Shown here one piece after another: positions 36,846 to 44,980 of a DNA stretch of 64,000 nucleotides. The stretch lies in assembly GCA_017516765.1 (NCBI GenBank), contig JAFXBE010000039.1, positions 1-64,000 of the forward strand. The letters run 5' to 3'. Positions within the stretch are counted from its first letter, which is position 1; each line of letters starts with the position of its first letter. The position numbers and the translations under genes are program-made. Below the pieces are notes generated by a model. That model made no database searches. It was given only the letters and a program-made list of their open reading frames with translations, and was not told the origin of the DNA. This DNA is from Clostridia bacterium (GTDB taxonomy: Bacteria; Bacillota; Clostridia; Christensenellales; Aristaeellaceae).

Positions 36846-37003
36846 TATTCCTGCCAAAGCAAGCCAAACACACCGCCCGGGTTGCCCGGCGGCAGCAATG
36901 GCTTATGCTCCCTTTCTGAAAAAAGGTGTGGCAGGATTACTTGCGCATCTTTCCAACTCCGTTTCTGCATGGTTTGTTTGAACATTCGTTCAATGTCGGG
37001 TTG
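36846..37003 (-). promoter_or_regulatory. ABC-F leader region with a mini-ORF
   Basis: A tiny ORF ATG-CGC-AAG-TAA (36948-36937, Met-Arg-Lys) has GGAG 8 bases upstream. It is followed by a strong hairpin (CCGCCGGGC with CCCGGGCGG, about 36881-36901). The segment CCTGCC just after the mini-ORF can pair with GGCAGG at 36850-36855, just before the terminator. The arrangement fits ribosome-mediated attenuation. Confidence 0.6.
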
Positions 37004-37033
37004 ATTGTAGCACAGGGGCGGCGGGGGTGTCAA
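37004..37033 (-). promoter_or_regulatory. Promoter of the ABC-F operon
   Basis: Minus strand TTGACA (37028-37033), 18 bases ending GTGC, TACAAT (37004-37009). Transcription begins about 240 bases before the ABC-F start codon. Confidence 0.8.
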
Positions 37034-37067
37034 CAAAAAACAACCCTCCGCCGCAGGGGCGAAGGGT
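37031..37067 (-). terminator. Terminator of the cyclophilin gene
   Basis: Minus-strand stem ACCCT-T-CGCC with GGCG-G-AGGGT, then TGTTTTTTG. The T-run overlaps the -35 of the ABC-F promoter. Confidence 0.75.
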
Positions 37068-37081
37068 CGCAAGCAGATGGA

Positions 37082-37741
37082 TCAGGGCTTTTCGATCAGC
37101 CGGATGGCGGTGATCACGGGCTGGTTTTCGGCGGCAACGCTGCCGTTGTAGTCGACGACCGGGGTATCCTTGCAGATGGCATCCACGATCTCGATGCCGC
37201 TGAGCAGTCTGCCGAAGGCTGCATAGCCGCCATCCAGCGAGGGGGCTGCCTGATGCATGATAAAGAACTGGCTGCTGGCGGTATCAAAGCCCGCTGCGGA
37301 ACGGGCCATGGACAACACGCCCCGCTCGTGCTTGATGGGGTTCTGGAAGCCGTTCTGGGCAAACTCGCCTTTGATGTTCTCTTCTGCGCCGCCGTAGCCG
37401 TTGCCCAGCGGGCAGCCGCCCTGAATGACGAACCCGGCATACACCCGGTGGAAGGTGAGCCCGTTATAGAAGCCGGACTCGATCAGCTTGACAAAGTTCT
37501 GCACGGTGACGGGGGCTGCATTGCCGTAAAGCTCGGCGGTCATGGTACCGTAGTCTGCCACATCGATGGCGATATAGTGGGTGGGGATCAGCGCAGCATC
37601 GCCGGAAGCGCCCACCATGGGGTTGCCGCCCTCCCGGTTGGCATCGCCGAATACCACCACCGCCACCACGGCGGCAATGGCCAGCAGGATCACAACGGCG
37701 GTAAGCACAAAGACTTTTCGGTTCTCTTTGGTCAGTTTCAT
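37082..37741 (-). CDS. Membrane-anchored cyclophilin-type peptidyl-prolyl isomerase
   Basis: 219 aa from ATG 37741 (GGAGAG upstream); the longer open frame upstream crosses the promoter. A basic start (KLTKENRKVF) and one helix (VLTAVVILLAIAAVVAVVVF) anchor the protein. The cyclophilin domain follows: GLTFHRVYAGFVIQGGCP with the catalytic Arg, SSQFFIMHQAAPSLDGGYAA and FGRLLSGIEIVDAI. It would fold or refold exported proteins at the outer face of the membrane. It is monocistronic. Confidence 0.93.
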   Translation of the reverse strand: MKLTKENRKVFVLTAVVILLAIAAVVAVVVFGDANREGGNPMVGASGDAALIPTHYIAIDVADYGTMTAELYGNAAPVTVQNFVKLIESGFYNGLTFHRVYAGFVIQGGCPLGNGYGGAEENIKGEFAQNGFQNPIKHERGVLSMARSAAGFDTASSQFFIMHQAAPSLDGGYAAFGRLLSGIEIVDAICKDTPVVDYNGSVAAENQPVITAIRLIEKP

Positions 37742-37807
37742 GGTTTCTCTCTCCAATCGCGGAAAAACTTGGTTCGGCGGGCTGTGCCGAAGCCAGTCCG
37801 CCCTCCC

Positions 37808-37836
37808 AGTATAGCAGGGAACGGGCGGTTGCACAA
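37808..37836 (-). promoter_or_regulatory. Promoter of the cyclophilin gene
   Basis: Minus strand TTGTGC (37831-37836), 17 bases ending CTGC, TATACT (37808-37813): an extended -10. Confidence 0.7.
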
Positions 37837-37849
37837 GCAGCCACGGCTT

Positions 37850-37893
37850 GTACAAGAAAGGGGCTGCCGCAGTACTTTGCCCTGCGGCAGCCC
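37850..37893 (-). terminator. Terminator of the GNAT gene at 37899
   Basis: A 12-bp stem (GGGCTGCCGCAG at 37861-37872 with 37882-37893) is followed on the minus strand by CTTTCTTGT. Confidence 0.75.
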
Positions 37894-37898
37894 GCCTG

Positions 37899-38429
37899 TT
37901 ATTCTTGGGTAAGCGACAGCCGGTAGAAGCGGCGCATGCGCCCGTCGTAGGCGGGCATGGTGCACACCACCCGATAGCCGAAACGCTCAAAATTGCGCCA
38001 GGAAGCCCCGTTGCCCGGGTCTACCGTGCAGTACATGGCGGTGCCTCCGCCCTGCTTTGCCAGCCGGGTGAACAGGCGCAGGAACGCCGTCTGGATGCCC
38101 CGGCGGCGCATGGCGGGAGCCACCATCACATCATGGAAGTCGTAGCTGCCCTCCACCGGCAGCCCCAGCTTGCGGGCGTAGCTGTGCTCGCCCCGCTTTT
38201 CGCCGGGGGTCATCTCGGCAAAGCCGGCAAGGGTATCGCCGTCAAAGAACCCCCAGGCTTCCCCGTCCACGGCGGCAGAGGCAAACTCCCATTCCTCGGA
38301 GGGGTAGTACCATGCGGGATCCTCCAGCGTTGCCATGACCTGCTCCTGCAATGTCAGCATGGCGGGAACATCCCGGGTGGTGAGCATGCGCAGGGTGAGC
38401 CCTTCGATCCTTGGGGCGGTATCTTGCAC
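37899..38429 (-). CDS. GNAT-family N-acetyltransferase
   Basis: 176 aa starting at GTG 38429 (GGAAGGA upstream). It is a single GNAT domain with the acetyl-CoA loop VAPAMRRRGIQTAFL and a C-terminal NFERFGYRVV. The N-terminal strand (LTLRMLTTRDVPAMLTL) is typical. GASWRNFERFGYR suggests a small-metabolite or peptide acceptor, but no specificity can be claimed. It lies 27 bases downstream of the DUF4349 gene and may be third in the sigma-factor operon. Confidence 0.85.
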   Translation of the reverse strand: MQDTAPRIEGLTLRMLTTRDVPAMLTLQEQVMATLEDPAWYYPSEEWEFASAAVDGEAWGFFDGDTLAGFAEMTPGEKRGEHSYARKLGLPVEGSYDFHDVMVAPAMRRRGIQTAFLRLFTRLAKQGGGTAMYCTVDPGNGASWRNFERFGYRVVCTMPAYDGRMRRFYRLSLTQE

Positions 38430-38456
38430 GGCGATCCTTCCTTTGCTTACAGAGTT

Positions 38457-39701
38457 TTACTCTTCCTCGCCCTCGTTTTCGGGCTGCATGGCATTGAGCA
38501 TGCTCTTGCGGTTCTTGCGGCGCACCAGAACGATCACCAGCACCACAACGGCAACGGGCAGGATCACCGGCAGGGCCATGGTCAGGAATACCAGCAGGTT
38601 GCGCCCGAAACGACCGATGCCCTCCAGAGAGGCCTTCAGAGCTGCGCCCAGACGCTGCACAAGGGTCAGCTCCTCGTCGTCGGCATCATCCTGAGCAACG
38701 GTCTCGTTCACATCCACGTAGACATAGCTCATATCCACCCGGCGGTTGATGTTCAGCTGCTTGCTTTCGTAACGGTCCAGCTGGTACTGGGTATCGGCGA
38801 TCTCGCTTTCGATCTCCAGAATATCGCTCACCTGTTCCGCCTTGGCAAGCAGGGTGTTGAGCCGCTCCATCTTGGTACGCAGGGTCTGAAGACGGGTTTC
38901 GTTATCGTAGTATTCGACGGTTTTGTCTTCGGTGCTTTCGCTGCGGGAGGTGACCCTGCCGTAGCCGGTAAGCCCGGTCACAAACTCATCCAGCCGGTCA
39001 GAAGGCACGCGGAAGGTGAAGTTGGCGTTACGCCCGTAAGCGCTGCCCGCCTCGCCGCTCTGGAACATGTTCTCGATATAGCCGCCGAATTGGGTAAGCA
39101 GGTTCTGGATGCCTGCGATGTCGGCATCGTAGTTTTCGGTGCGCAGGCTGACGCTGACGGTGCGGATCAGCTTGCGGTCGTCGGTCTGGGCGATCTCCGC
39201 ACCGCTGTCGCCGGCGATTTTGACGGCTGCGGTATCGTAGGAGGCCGACTCGTAAACGGCTTCTTCCATCGCCATATCTGCGCTGTAGTTGCTCATCAGC
39301 GCAGTGCCGCCGTCGGCGGGGGCGGCAGAGGACATGCTGTAATTGATGCCGCCGTTGCTGCTGCCGGTCTTTGCGCTGCGGGCTTCCTTGCGGTACAGGT
39401 CGCCGATGCTTTCGTCCTCCAGAGTGCCTACCCAGCCTGCGCCCAGCACCAGTACAAGGGCCGCGGCAATGGGTAATACGGTTTTGAGCCAGATGTTCTT
39501 CTTCTGCTTCATTTGTGTCTTCTCCTCTCTTCGAACAGCCGCCCGCCAGTTTCTCTCAAACTGAAGGGAGGGTGTTTCTGCATACAGGTCGGCAAGGGCA
39601 GCGTCGAGGTCCTGTTCGTTTTCGTAGTGGTTCATACCGCTTGCCTCCTCTCTATCCGGAACAGACGAGGCAGCGTCCCGGTTGGTTCCCAAATTCTCCA
39701 T
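38457..39701 (-). CDS. DUF4349 membrane protein, probable anti-sigma factor
   Basis: 414 aa from ATG 39701, one base after the sigma gene stop, with GGAGG upstream inside that gene. The first 70 residues are cytosolic and charged (HYENEQDLDAALADLYAETP, WRAAVRREEK), as in anti-sigma N-termini. One helix (LPIAAALVLVLGAGWVG) leads to an extracellular DUF4349 region with a long coiled coil (about residues 240-320: RLQTLRTKMERLNTLLAKAE). A second C-terminal helix (FLTMALPVILPVAVVVLVIV) and basic tail end the protein. Coupling to an ECF sigma gene supports signal-controlled sigma release (inference). Confidence 0.85.
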   Translation of the reverse strand: MENLGTNRDAASSVPDREEASGMNHYENEQDLDAALADLYAETPSLQFERNWRAAVRREEKTQMKQKKNIWLKTVLPIAAALVLVLGAGWVGTLEDESIGDLYRKEARSAKTGSSNGGINYSMSSAAPADGGTALMSNYSADMAMEEAVYESASYDTAAVKIAGDSGAEIAQTDDRKLIRTVSVSLRTENYDADIAGIQNLLTQFGGYIENMFQSGEAGSAYGRNANFTFRVPSDRLDEFVTGLTGYGRVTSRSESTEDKTVEYYDNETRLQTLRTKMERLNTLLAKAEQVSDILEIESEIADTQYQLDRYESKQLNINRRVDMSYVYVDVNETVAQDDADDEELTLVQRLGAALKASLEGIGRFGRNLLVFLTMALPVILPVAVVVLVIVLVRRKNRKSMLNAMQPENEGEEE

Positions 39702-39702
39702 T

Positions 39703-40224
39703 TTATTTTTCCTCCGCTTGCAAAAGCGACTTGAGCGCTTCCCGGGCGCGGCTGAGACGGCTTTTGAGCGTGCCCTCCGCAATGCCTGTGGCTGCTGCCA
39801 TATCGCTGTAATTCATCTGCTGACCGTAGTACAATTCGAGCAGAAGCTGCTGCTCCGGCTTCAGCCGGGCAACCGCCTGCCACAAGGCCTCTTTGGCTGC
39901 CTTGCGGGCGTACTGCTCGTCGGGGGTGGGAGCGGGGTCGGCGGTCTCCTCCCAGCCCTCGGGCATGGGCTGCTGACGGCGCATCCGCGCGCTCTTGAGA
40001 ATATCCAGACAGGTGTTGTGGGCGATGCGGAACAGCCAGGTCGCCACCCCGTCGCCGGTGAGGGTATCGAAAGCGCGGAAGGCGCGCAGCATGCTTTCCT
40101 GGGCAGCATCCTCTGCCTCCTGCGGATGCCTGAGCATATGCAGACAGTGCCGGTAAACCATGGGCGCATAAGGGCCGCAGCGGCGTTCGAACGCTTCGGC
40201 GGTGTATTCCTCTTTGCGGCGCAA
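39703..40224 (-). CDS. ECF-type RNA polymerase sigma factor
   Basis: 173 aa if started at TTG 40224, which has AAAGGA 10 bases upstream. GTG 40233 is an alternative but is only one base from that site. Starts further upstream fall in or before the -10 element. The sigma-2 region (MLRHPQEAEDAAQESMLRAF, WLFRIAHNTCLDILKSARMR) and sigma-4 region (LKPEQQLLLELYYGQQMNYS, TGIAEGTLKSRLSRARE) are complete; regions 1 and 3 are absent, as in the ECF class. The next gene is its probable anti-sigma factor. The signal is unknown. Confidence 0.93.
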   Translation of the reverse strand: MRRKEEYTAEAFERRCGPYAPMVYRHCLHMLRHPQEAEDAAQESMLRAFRAFDTLTGDGVATWLFRIAHNTCLDILKSARMRRQQPMPEGWEETADPAPTPDEQYARKAAKEALWQAVARLKPEQQLLLELYYGQQMNYSDMAAATGIAEGTLKSRLSRAREALKSLLQAEEK

Positions 40225-40261
40225 GGCGCTCACATCCTTTCTGTGCTTCGTTGGCAGCCCT

Positions 40262-40290
40262 ATTATACGATGATTCCCATGCCGGTGCAA
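40262..40290 (-). promoter_or_regulatory. Promoter of the sigma-factor operon
   Basis: Minus strand TTGCAC (40285-40290), 17 bases, TATAAT (40262-40267). It diverges from the promoter at 40308. It looks like a housekeeping promoter rather than an ECF one. Confidence 0.75.
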
Positions 40291-40307
40291 GTACACAGAT
40301 GTTTCAA

Positions 40308-40336
40308 TTGCGGTGTAGACCCGGGAGTGCTATAAT
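40308..40336 (+). promoter_or_regulatory. Promoter of the LTA-synthase-like gene
   Basis: TTGCGG (40308-40313), 17 bases ending GTGC, TATAAT (40331-40336): an extended -10, 39 bases before the start codon. Confidence 0.75.
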
Positions 40337-40374
40337 GTGTAGGATTTTGATGTTATGCAAGGAGTGTACACAGG

Positions 40375-42663
40375 ATGCGCACCAAACTGCCCCGCCTGCT
40401 CCTCTGGTATCTGCTGACCCCGCTGTGGCTGGTTCTCTGCCTGGAGGGCTTTACCCGGATGGATCCCTTTGCCGCCCTGTGGTGGATGATCCGCTATCCG
40501 CTGGCGATGCTGTTTTCCTTTGGGCTGCTGGCGGGTCTTTGCGCATTGCCTGCCCTGTGCAGAAGCACCAAGAGTCATAACCTGTGGCTGCTGATTGGCA
40601 CCATTGCCTGCTCTGTCTACGGCATCGTGAACCACTACAAGCTGATCTTCCGCATGGAGCCCATCCTGCTGACCGACGTGACCCAGATCAGGGATGCCAT
40701 CGAGGTGACTGCGCTGGGCTTCGACATCAACTGGGCGCTGGTGGCGGTGGTGGCTGCCGTCTTCATTGCGCTGGCGGTATGGCTTTCCCGCCGGAAAGGC
40801 GAAGGGGTGAAGCGCAACTGGCTTCTGCCCCTGTGCGGCATTGCGCTTGTGGTGTATCTGGTGAGCATCGGCAAGTTCTCACTGATGATTCGCCACAATG
40901 CCACCGACATGAACGAGCAGGCGCAGAAAAACGGCAGCCTGTTCACCCTGATCGCCATGGACAAGTACCGCCATTCCATGATGGATCTGACCTACCGGCA
41001 GGATGATGTGGAAGCTGCCTACAGCCGTCTGGCACAGGAAGCCCCCGCCGAAGACCCGAATGCGGAGAAACCCAACATCATCTTTGTGCTGGCGGAGTCC
41101 TTTACCGACGAAAGCATCCTCGGGCAGTATCTGGAGCTGACCCAGCCTTTGATGCCCTACTATCAGAGTCTGATGCAGGAATGCCGCAAGGGGCTTGTGT
41201 ATGTGCCCAAGGCGGGCGGCGGCACCAGCGAGAGCGAGTTTGAGGTGTTGAGCGCGCTTCGCTCCAAATATGCCCTCAACCCCTACTCCATCGGTCTGCC
41301 CCCCATCCGCAGCACGGCGGATATCCTGACCGACAAGGGCTACACAGCCACCGCGCTGCACTGGCATCAGGGGGTGTTCTACAACCGCTATGCCAACCTG
41401 CGCATGCAGGGCTTCGACTCCTTCCACACGCTGGATACCTCCTGCTACCCCTTTGAACGCATCGGCTCCTATGTAACCGACGAGGAGCATTTTGATGCCG
41501 TGATGGATCACCTGCGGCTGAGCGATACCCGCGACTTTATCTTCTGCCTGACCATGCAGAACCACGGCGGCTACACCTATTTCGACTTCCGGGAGAAGTA
41601 CGGCGCACCCACGCCCTTTACCAACACGTTCAGCCCGGAGACCGAAAAGGTGGCAGCCAACTTCTGCTACCTGCTTACCCGGACCGACCGTGCGCTGGAA
41701 AAGTGGATCGAAGAGCTGCGCGCCTTTGAAGAACCCACCGTGGTGGTGTTCTTCAGCGACCATCTGGCGCCCCTTGGCACCGATGTGCTCAAGGAGATGG
41801 GGCTGCCCATGAGCGGCGAAGATGCCCACTGGGTGCCCTACTTTGTCTGGAGCAACTACGGCGGCATCCAACCGGGCGAAAGCGACCTGTATGCCTACCA
41901 GCTGGCCCCCAGCGTGCTCAGCGAGCTGGGGCTGTGCGACGACCCCTTCTTTGCCTATGTGGAAAAGCTGCGCAAAGAAGGCATCAACGAGGACGAGACC
42001 TACGATCTGCTCAGCTACGATGCCCTCTTTGGCGAGCAGTACGCCTACAGGGCTGCGGGCTTCAGCCCGGTGCAGCCCGGGTATCAGGTGGGCGGCAGCA
42101 TGGAGGTAACAGGGTTTGAGGCGATGCAGCTGGACGGGCAGATCTGCGTGCGCCCCCTGATGGGCAGCCTGTACCAGCGTTATACACTGCTGCTGGACGG
42201 CAAACCCGCAGAGGATAACCTGATCGCCGAAACGGATAAGCCCTTCACCCTTTCGCCGGTGATGAAGGACGAAACCGGCAAGGAACACAACCGCAGCCAG
42301 AACGTTTCCTTTGCAAACACCGACGATCTGCTGGCACAGGTGCAGCCCCTGCGCTGCGGCAGCATCGCCCTGGGGGACATGAGCTTCTTCCATGTAAAGA
42401 ACGCCGGAAAGGTGACCGTATGGGCAACGGAAGAACCCATCGGGCTGTGGGCGCATACCGCCCTCAGCGACCGGGAAGCCCTGTGGCGCAAACAGGAGAC
42501 CGGGCGCATTGGCGGCGTGCAGGAATACGGCATCGATACCGAAGGGCGGCTGTGGGTGGCGGTGCCCGGGGATGTGCCCCTGACCGCAGAAGCCGTGCAG
42601 CAGTGGCTGAAGGACGCCGATGCCCGGCTGTGGCTGCTGGATCTGCCGGAGGATGCCCAATGA
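40375..42663 (+). CDS. LTA-synthase-family sulfatase-fold membrane protein
   Basis: 762 aa from ATG 40375 (AAGGAG upstream). About five N-terminal membrane helices (to residue 165) are followed by an extracellular alkaline-phosphatase/sulfatase domain. PNIIFVLAESFTDES carries the putative catalytic Thr (about 236), HWHQGVFYNRY follows, and FFSDHLAPLG holds the metal ligands Asp-His (about 461). This matches phosphoglycerol transferases that build lipoteichoic or related polymers. Residues from about 560 to 762 form an extra beta-rich C-terminal region not found in standard LtaS. The next gene starts inside its stop codon (ATGA). Confidence 0.9.
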   Translation: MRTKLPRLLLWYLLTPLWLVLCLEGFTRMDPFAALWWMIRYPLAMLFSFGLLAGLCALPALCRSTKSHNLWLLIGTIACSVYGIVNHYKLIFRMEPILLTDVTQIRDAIEVTALGFDINWALVAVVAAVFIALAVWLSRRKGEGVKRNWLLPLCGIALVVYLVSIGKFSLMIRHNATDMNEQAQKNGSLFTLIAMDKYRHSMMDLTYRQDDVEAAYSRLAQEAPAEDPNAEKPNIIFVLAESFTDESILGQYLELTQPLMPYYQSLMQECRKGLVYVPKAGGGTSESEFEVLSALRSKYALNPYSIGLPPIRSTADILTDKGYTATALHWHQGVFYNRYANLRMQGFDSFHTLDTSCYPFERIGSYVTDEEHFDAVMDHLRLSDTRDFIFCLTMQNHGGYTYFDFREKYGAPTPFTNTFSPETEKVAANFCYLLTRTDRALEKWIEELRAFEEPTVVVFFSDHLAPLGTDVLKEMGLPMSGEDAHWVPYFVWSNYGGIQPGESDLYAYQLAPSVLSELGLCDDPFFAYVEKLRKEGINEDETYDLLSYDALFGEQYAYRAAGFSPVQPGYQVGGSMEVTGFEAMQLDGQICVRPLMGSLYQRYTLLLDGKPAEDNLIAETDKPFTLSPVMKDETGKEHNRSQNVSFANTDDLLAQVQPLRCGSIALGDMSFFHVKNAGKVTVWATEEPIGLWAHTALSDREALWRKQETGRIGGVQEYGIDTEGRLWVAVPGDVPLTAEAVQQWLKDADARLWLLDLPEDAQ

Positions 42664-43580
42664 AGTACATCCGACCGGCGGCTAAGGGCGACCTGACCCG
42701 GATCGCCGAAATACTGGTGTTCAATTATCGGCTCAACTTCTACCCCATCTTCCGGGACGACGGCTTCTACTTCGGCGAGATGCAGGTGCCTGCACTGGCG
42801 GCGGAGCTGGAAAGCGGGCTTGGCTCCCTGTATGTCTACGACGACGGCGTGGTGAAAGGCTTTGTGCAGCTTTGCGGCAGCGAGGTAAAGCGGCTGTTTG
42901 TAGAGCCTGTGCTGCAAGGGCAGGGCATCGGCGCAGCGTTGCTGGGATATGCGGTGGAGGAACACGGAGCGGACACCCTGTGGGCTTTGGAGAAGAACAC
43001 CTGCGCCATCCGGTTTTATCAGCGGCACGGGTTTCGGCTGACGGCAGAGAGGATGCCGGAGGAAGGGACGCAGGAGGATCTGGTGCGGATGGAGCGGAAA
43101 GCCGAGGCAACGCCGGACAGCCTGAAAATCGTAAGGCTGCTTCCGGAGCAGCTGCATTGTCTGACGGCGTTATTTGACTATAACGATGTTCCGCAGATGA
43201 TAACCGAATGTACCCGGGAGATGCAAAACGGAACCATCGACATTTTTGTTCTGTATGTGAATGATGTACTGACAGGCGAGCTTCACGTCCGGTACGAGAG
43301 CGATGATGCCCGGTTTGCCCTGCGGGGCAGACGTGCGTATCTGTTCGCCTTCAGAGTCCGGCAGGATTCACAGAGCAGAGGTTTTGGCTCTTATCTGCTG
43401 AAAACGGTTCTGGCAACCCTGCAAGAAGAGGGATACCGCGAATTTACCGTCGGTGTTGAGGATGACAACCTGCGGGCGTTGCATATTTACCGAACCCATG
43501 GCTTTGACGAGCTTGTTCTCAGAAAGCAGGAATCGTATCAGGGTGATGCTTACGAATACAATCTGTATCTGAAAAGCTGA
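42660..43580 (+). CDS. Tandem double-GNAT acetyltransferase
   Basis: 306 aa; ATG 42660 overlaps the upstream stop as ATGA. The first GNAT domain (about 1-150) has RLFVEPVLQGQGIGAALL and IRFYQRHGF. The second (about 155-306) has YLFAFRVRQDSQSRGFGSYL and LHIYRTHGFDEL. From about nt 43110 the DNA is visibly less GC-rich at third positions than the first half, which suggests the second domain was joined later from another source. Substrates are unknown. Translational coupling with the LTA-synthase-like gene is seen in the sequence; a shared role is inference. Confidence 0.87.
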   Translation: MKYIRPAAKGDLTRIAEILVFNYRLNFYPIFRDDGFYFGEMQVPALAAELESGLGSLYVYDDGVVKGFVQLCGSEVKRLFVEPVLQGQGIGAALLGYAVEEHGADTLWALEKNTCAIRFYQRHGFRLTAERMPEEGTQEDLVRMERKAEATPDSLKIVRLLPEQLHCLTALFDYNDVPQMITECTREMQNGTIDIFVLYVNDVLTGELHVRYESDDARFALRGRRAYLFAFRVRQDSQSRGFGSYLLKTVLATLQEEGYREFTVGVEDDNLRALHIYRTHGFDELVLRKQESYQGDAYEYNLYLKS

Positions 43581-43620
43581 GCGATCTCCCCCGCTGCCAT
43601 GCGGTAATCCAGAACGAACA

Positions 43621-43652
43621 AAAACCGCCGGACATTCATCCGGCGGTTTTGC
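43621..43652. terminator. Bidirectional terminator between convergent genes
   Basis: A 12-bp stem (AAAACCGCCGGA at 43621-43632 with 43639-43650) carries A and T tracts, so it works on both strands, for the double GNAT and for apgM. Confidence 0.9.
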
Positions 43653-43660
43653 TATTCACA

Positions 43661-44944
43661 TCAGATCTGCTCAAACAGCACGCGCATCAGGTCGGTGCCA
43701 TCCATGAGCACGGGTTCGCTCTTCATTTCCTCTTCGCAGAACTTGCGGGTGGGCATGGGCTTGCCTTCATTGATGGTCTTGGTTACGAAGCGGCTGTCGT
43801 ACACCGCATAGGGCACGGGGCTGCCGTCGTGGGTGCGGGTGGTGAGCAGCGTGGGATGGTCGGGCAGCAGCAGCAGACGGAAGTCTTCGCCCCGCTTGTG
43901 CATCTCGCTGAGGATGGGCCCCACCACGCGATATTCCACGTTCTGGATGGCCTCCAGCTTCTTGCCCAGATCGCCTGCATGCGCCATCTCGTCGGGGGCT
44001 TCCACATGGACGGCGGCAAAATCGTCGCCGTTGGCCAGCGCCTCCAGTGCACAGGCCACCTTGCCTTCGTAGTTGGTATCCAGATCGCCGTTGGCGCCTT
44101 CCACGTGCGGGGTCTTGAGCCCTGCCAGACCGGCGATGCCCCATACCAGCGGCACCGCGCTGACCACCGTGCCGTGATGACCGTACTTTTCCTTGAAGGA
44201 AGGCAGGTTCATGGCGGTGGCTGCGCCCCAGGGCCAGATCATATCGGCGGGCAGCTTGCCCTCGCTGACGCGCTTCTGATTGATGGGATGATCCTTGAGC
44301 ACCTCGTAGCTGCGCTTCATCAGCAGGCATACATCCTGCATCATCTTCACGGCAGCCTGATCGGCGGTCTCCTTCTCCAGATGGGGCATGTACTGCTCAA
44401 TGCGCTGCTCCAGCACGTTGTGGGGCTCGGTAAAGCGCACGGCTGCCAGATCCTTGGCATCGGAATGCATCACGCCCACATGGCGGAAGGTGTCCGTTAC
44501 GGTGATCTCCATACCGGCATCCTGCATCAGACGGGCAAACTCGGCATCCGCCAGCAGATCGTTCATCAGAGTGGTGGCTTCCACACCGTGGATGTTGCCG
44601 CCGTTGTGGCTGTGGATCACCAATTCGCCCTCACCGTCGGGGGTGACGGCGCACAGGTTGACGCGGAAGCTGATGCAGCCCTCCGGCACGGTAACGCCCA
44701 TACCGGCGGCCTCCAGCACGCTGCGGCCTGTGTAGTAGGTCTTGGGGGAGTAGCCGAAGATGCTCAGAATGGCGGTATCGCTGCCTGCGGGCAGACCGTG
44801 GGGCACCGTGAGGGCGCGGCCGCAGAAGCAGCCCGCACAACGGTCGAAAGAATTGAGCGCCAGCGCCTCCAGCGGGGTCTTGCCCGCCAGCTGGGGCAGA
44901 GAGGTATCGGCCATACCGTCGCCAATGACCAGAATGTACTTCAT
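43661..44944 (-). CDS. apgM: Cofactor-independent phosphoglycerate mutase, archaeal type
   Basis: 427 aa from ATG 44944 (AAGGAAG upstream). It belongs to the alkaline phosphatase superfamily: KYILVIGDGMADTSLPQLAG with the first metal Asp, PAGSDTAILSIFGY with the catalytic Ser/Thr region, and VHVEAPDEMAHAGDLGKKLE and LLLPDHPT for the second metal site. The length and wording fit ApgM rather than bacterial GpmI. It interconverts 2- and 3-phosphoglycerate, although some members act on phosphonopyruvate-like compounds. It is last in a minus-strand run with kduI and an amidase-like gene. Confidence 0.92.
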   Translation of the reverse strand: MKYILVIGDGMADTSLPQLAGKTPLEALALNSFDRCAGCFCGRALTVPHGLPAGSDTAILSIFGYSPKTYYTGRSVLEAAGMGVTVPEGCISFRVNLCAVTPDGEGELVIHSHNGGNIHGVEATTLMNDLLADAEFARLMQDAGMEITVTDTFRHVGVMHSDAKDLAAVRFTEPHNVLEQRIEQYMPHLEKETADQAAVKMMQDVCLLMKRSYEVLKDHPINQKRVSEGKLPADMIWPWGAATAMNLPSFKEKYGHHGTVVSAVPLVWGIAGLAGLKTPHVEGANGDLDTNYEGKVACALEALANGDDFAAVHVEAPDEMAHAGDLGKKLEAIQNVEYRVVGPILSEMHKRGEDFRLLLLPDHPTLLTTRTHDGSPVPYAVYDSRFVTKTINEGKPMPTRKFCEEEMKSEPVLMDGTDLMRVLFEQI

Positions 44945-44980
44945 GGATCCGTTCGCTTCCTTTTGGTTGGATTTTCCCCC

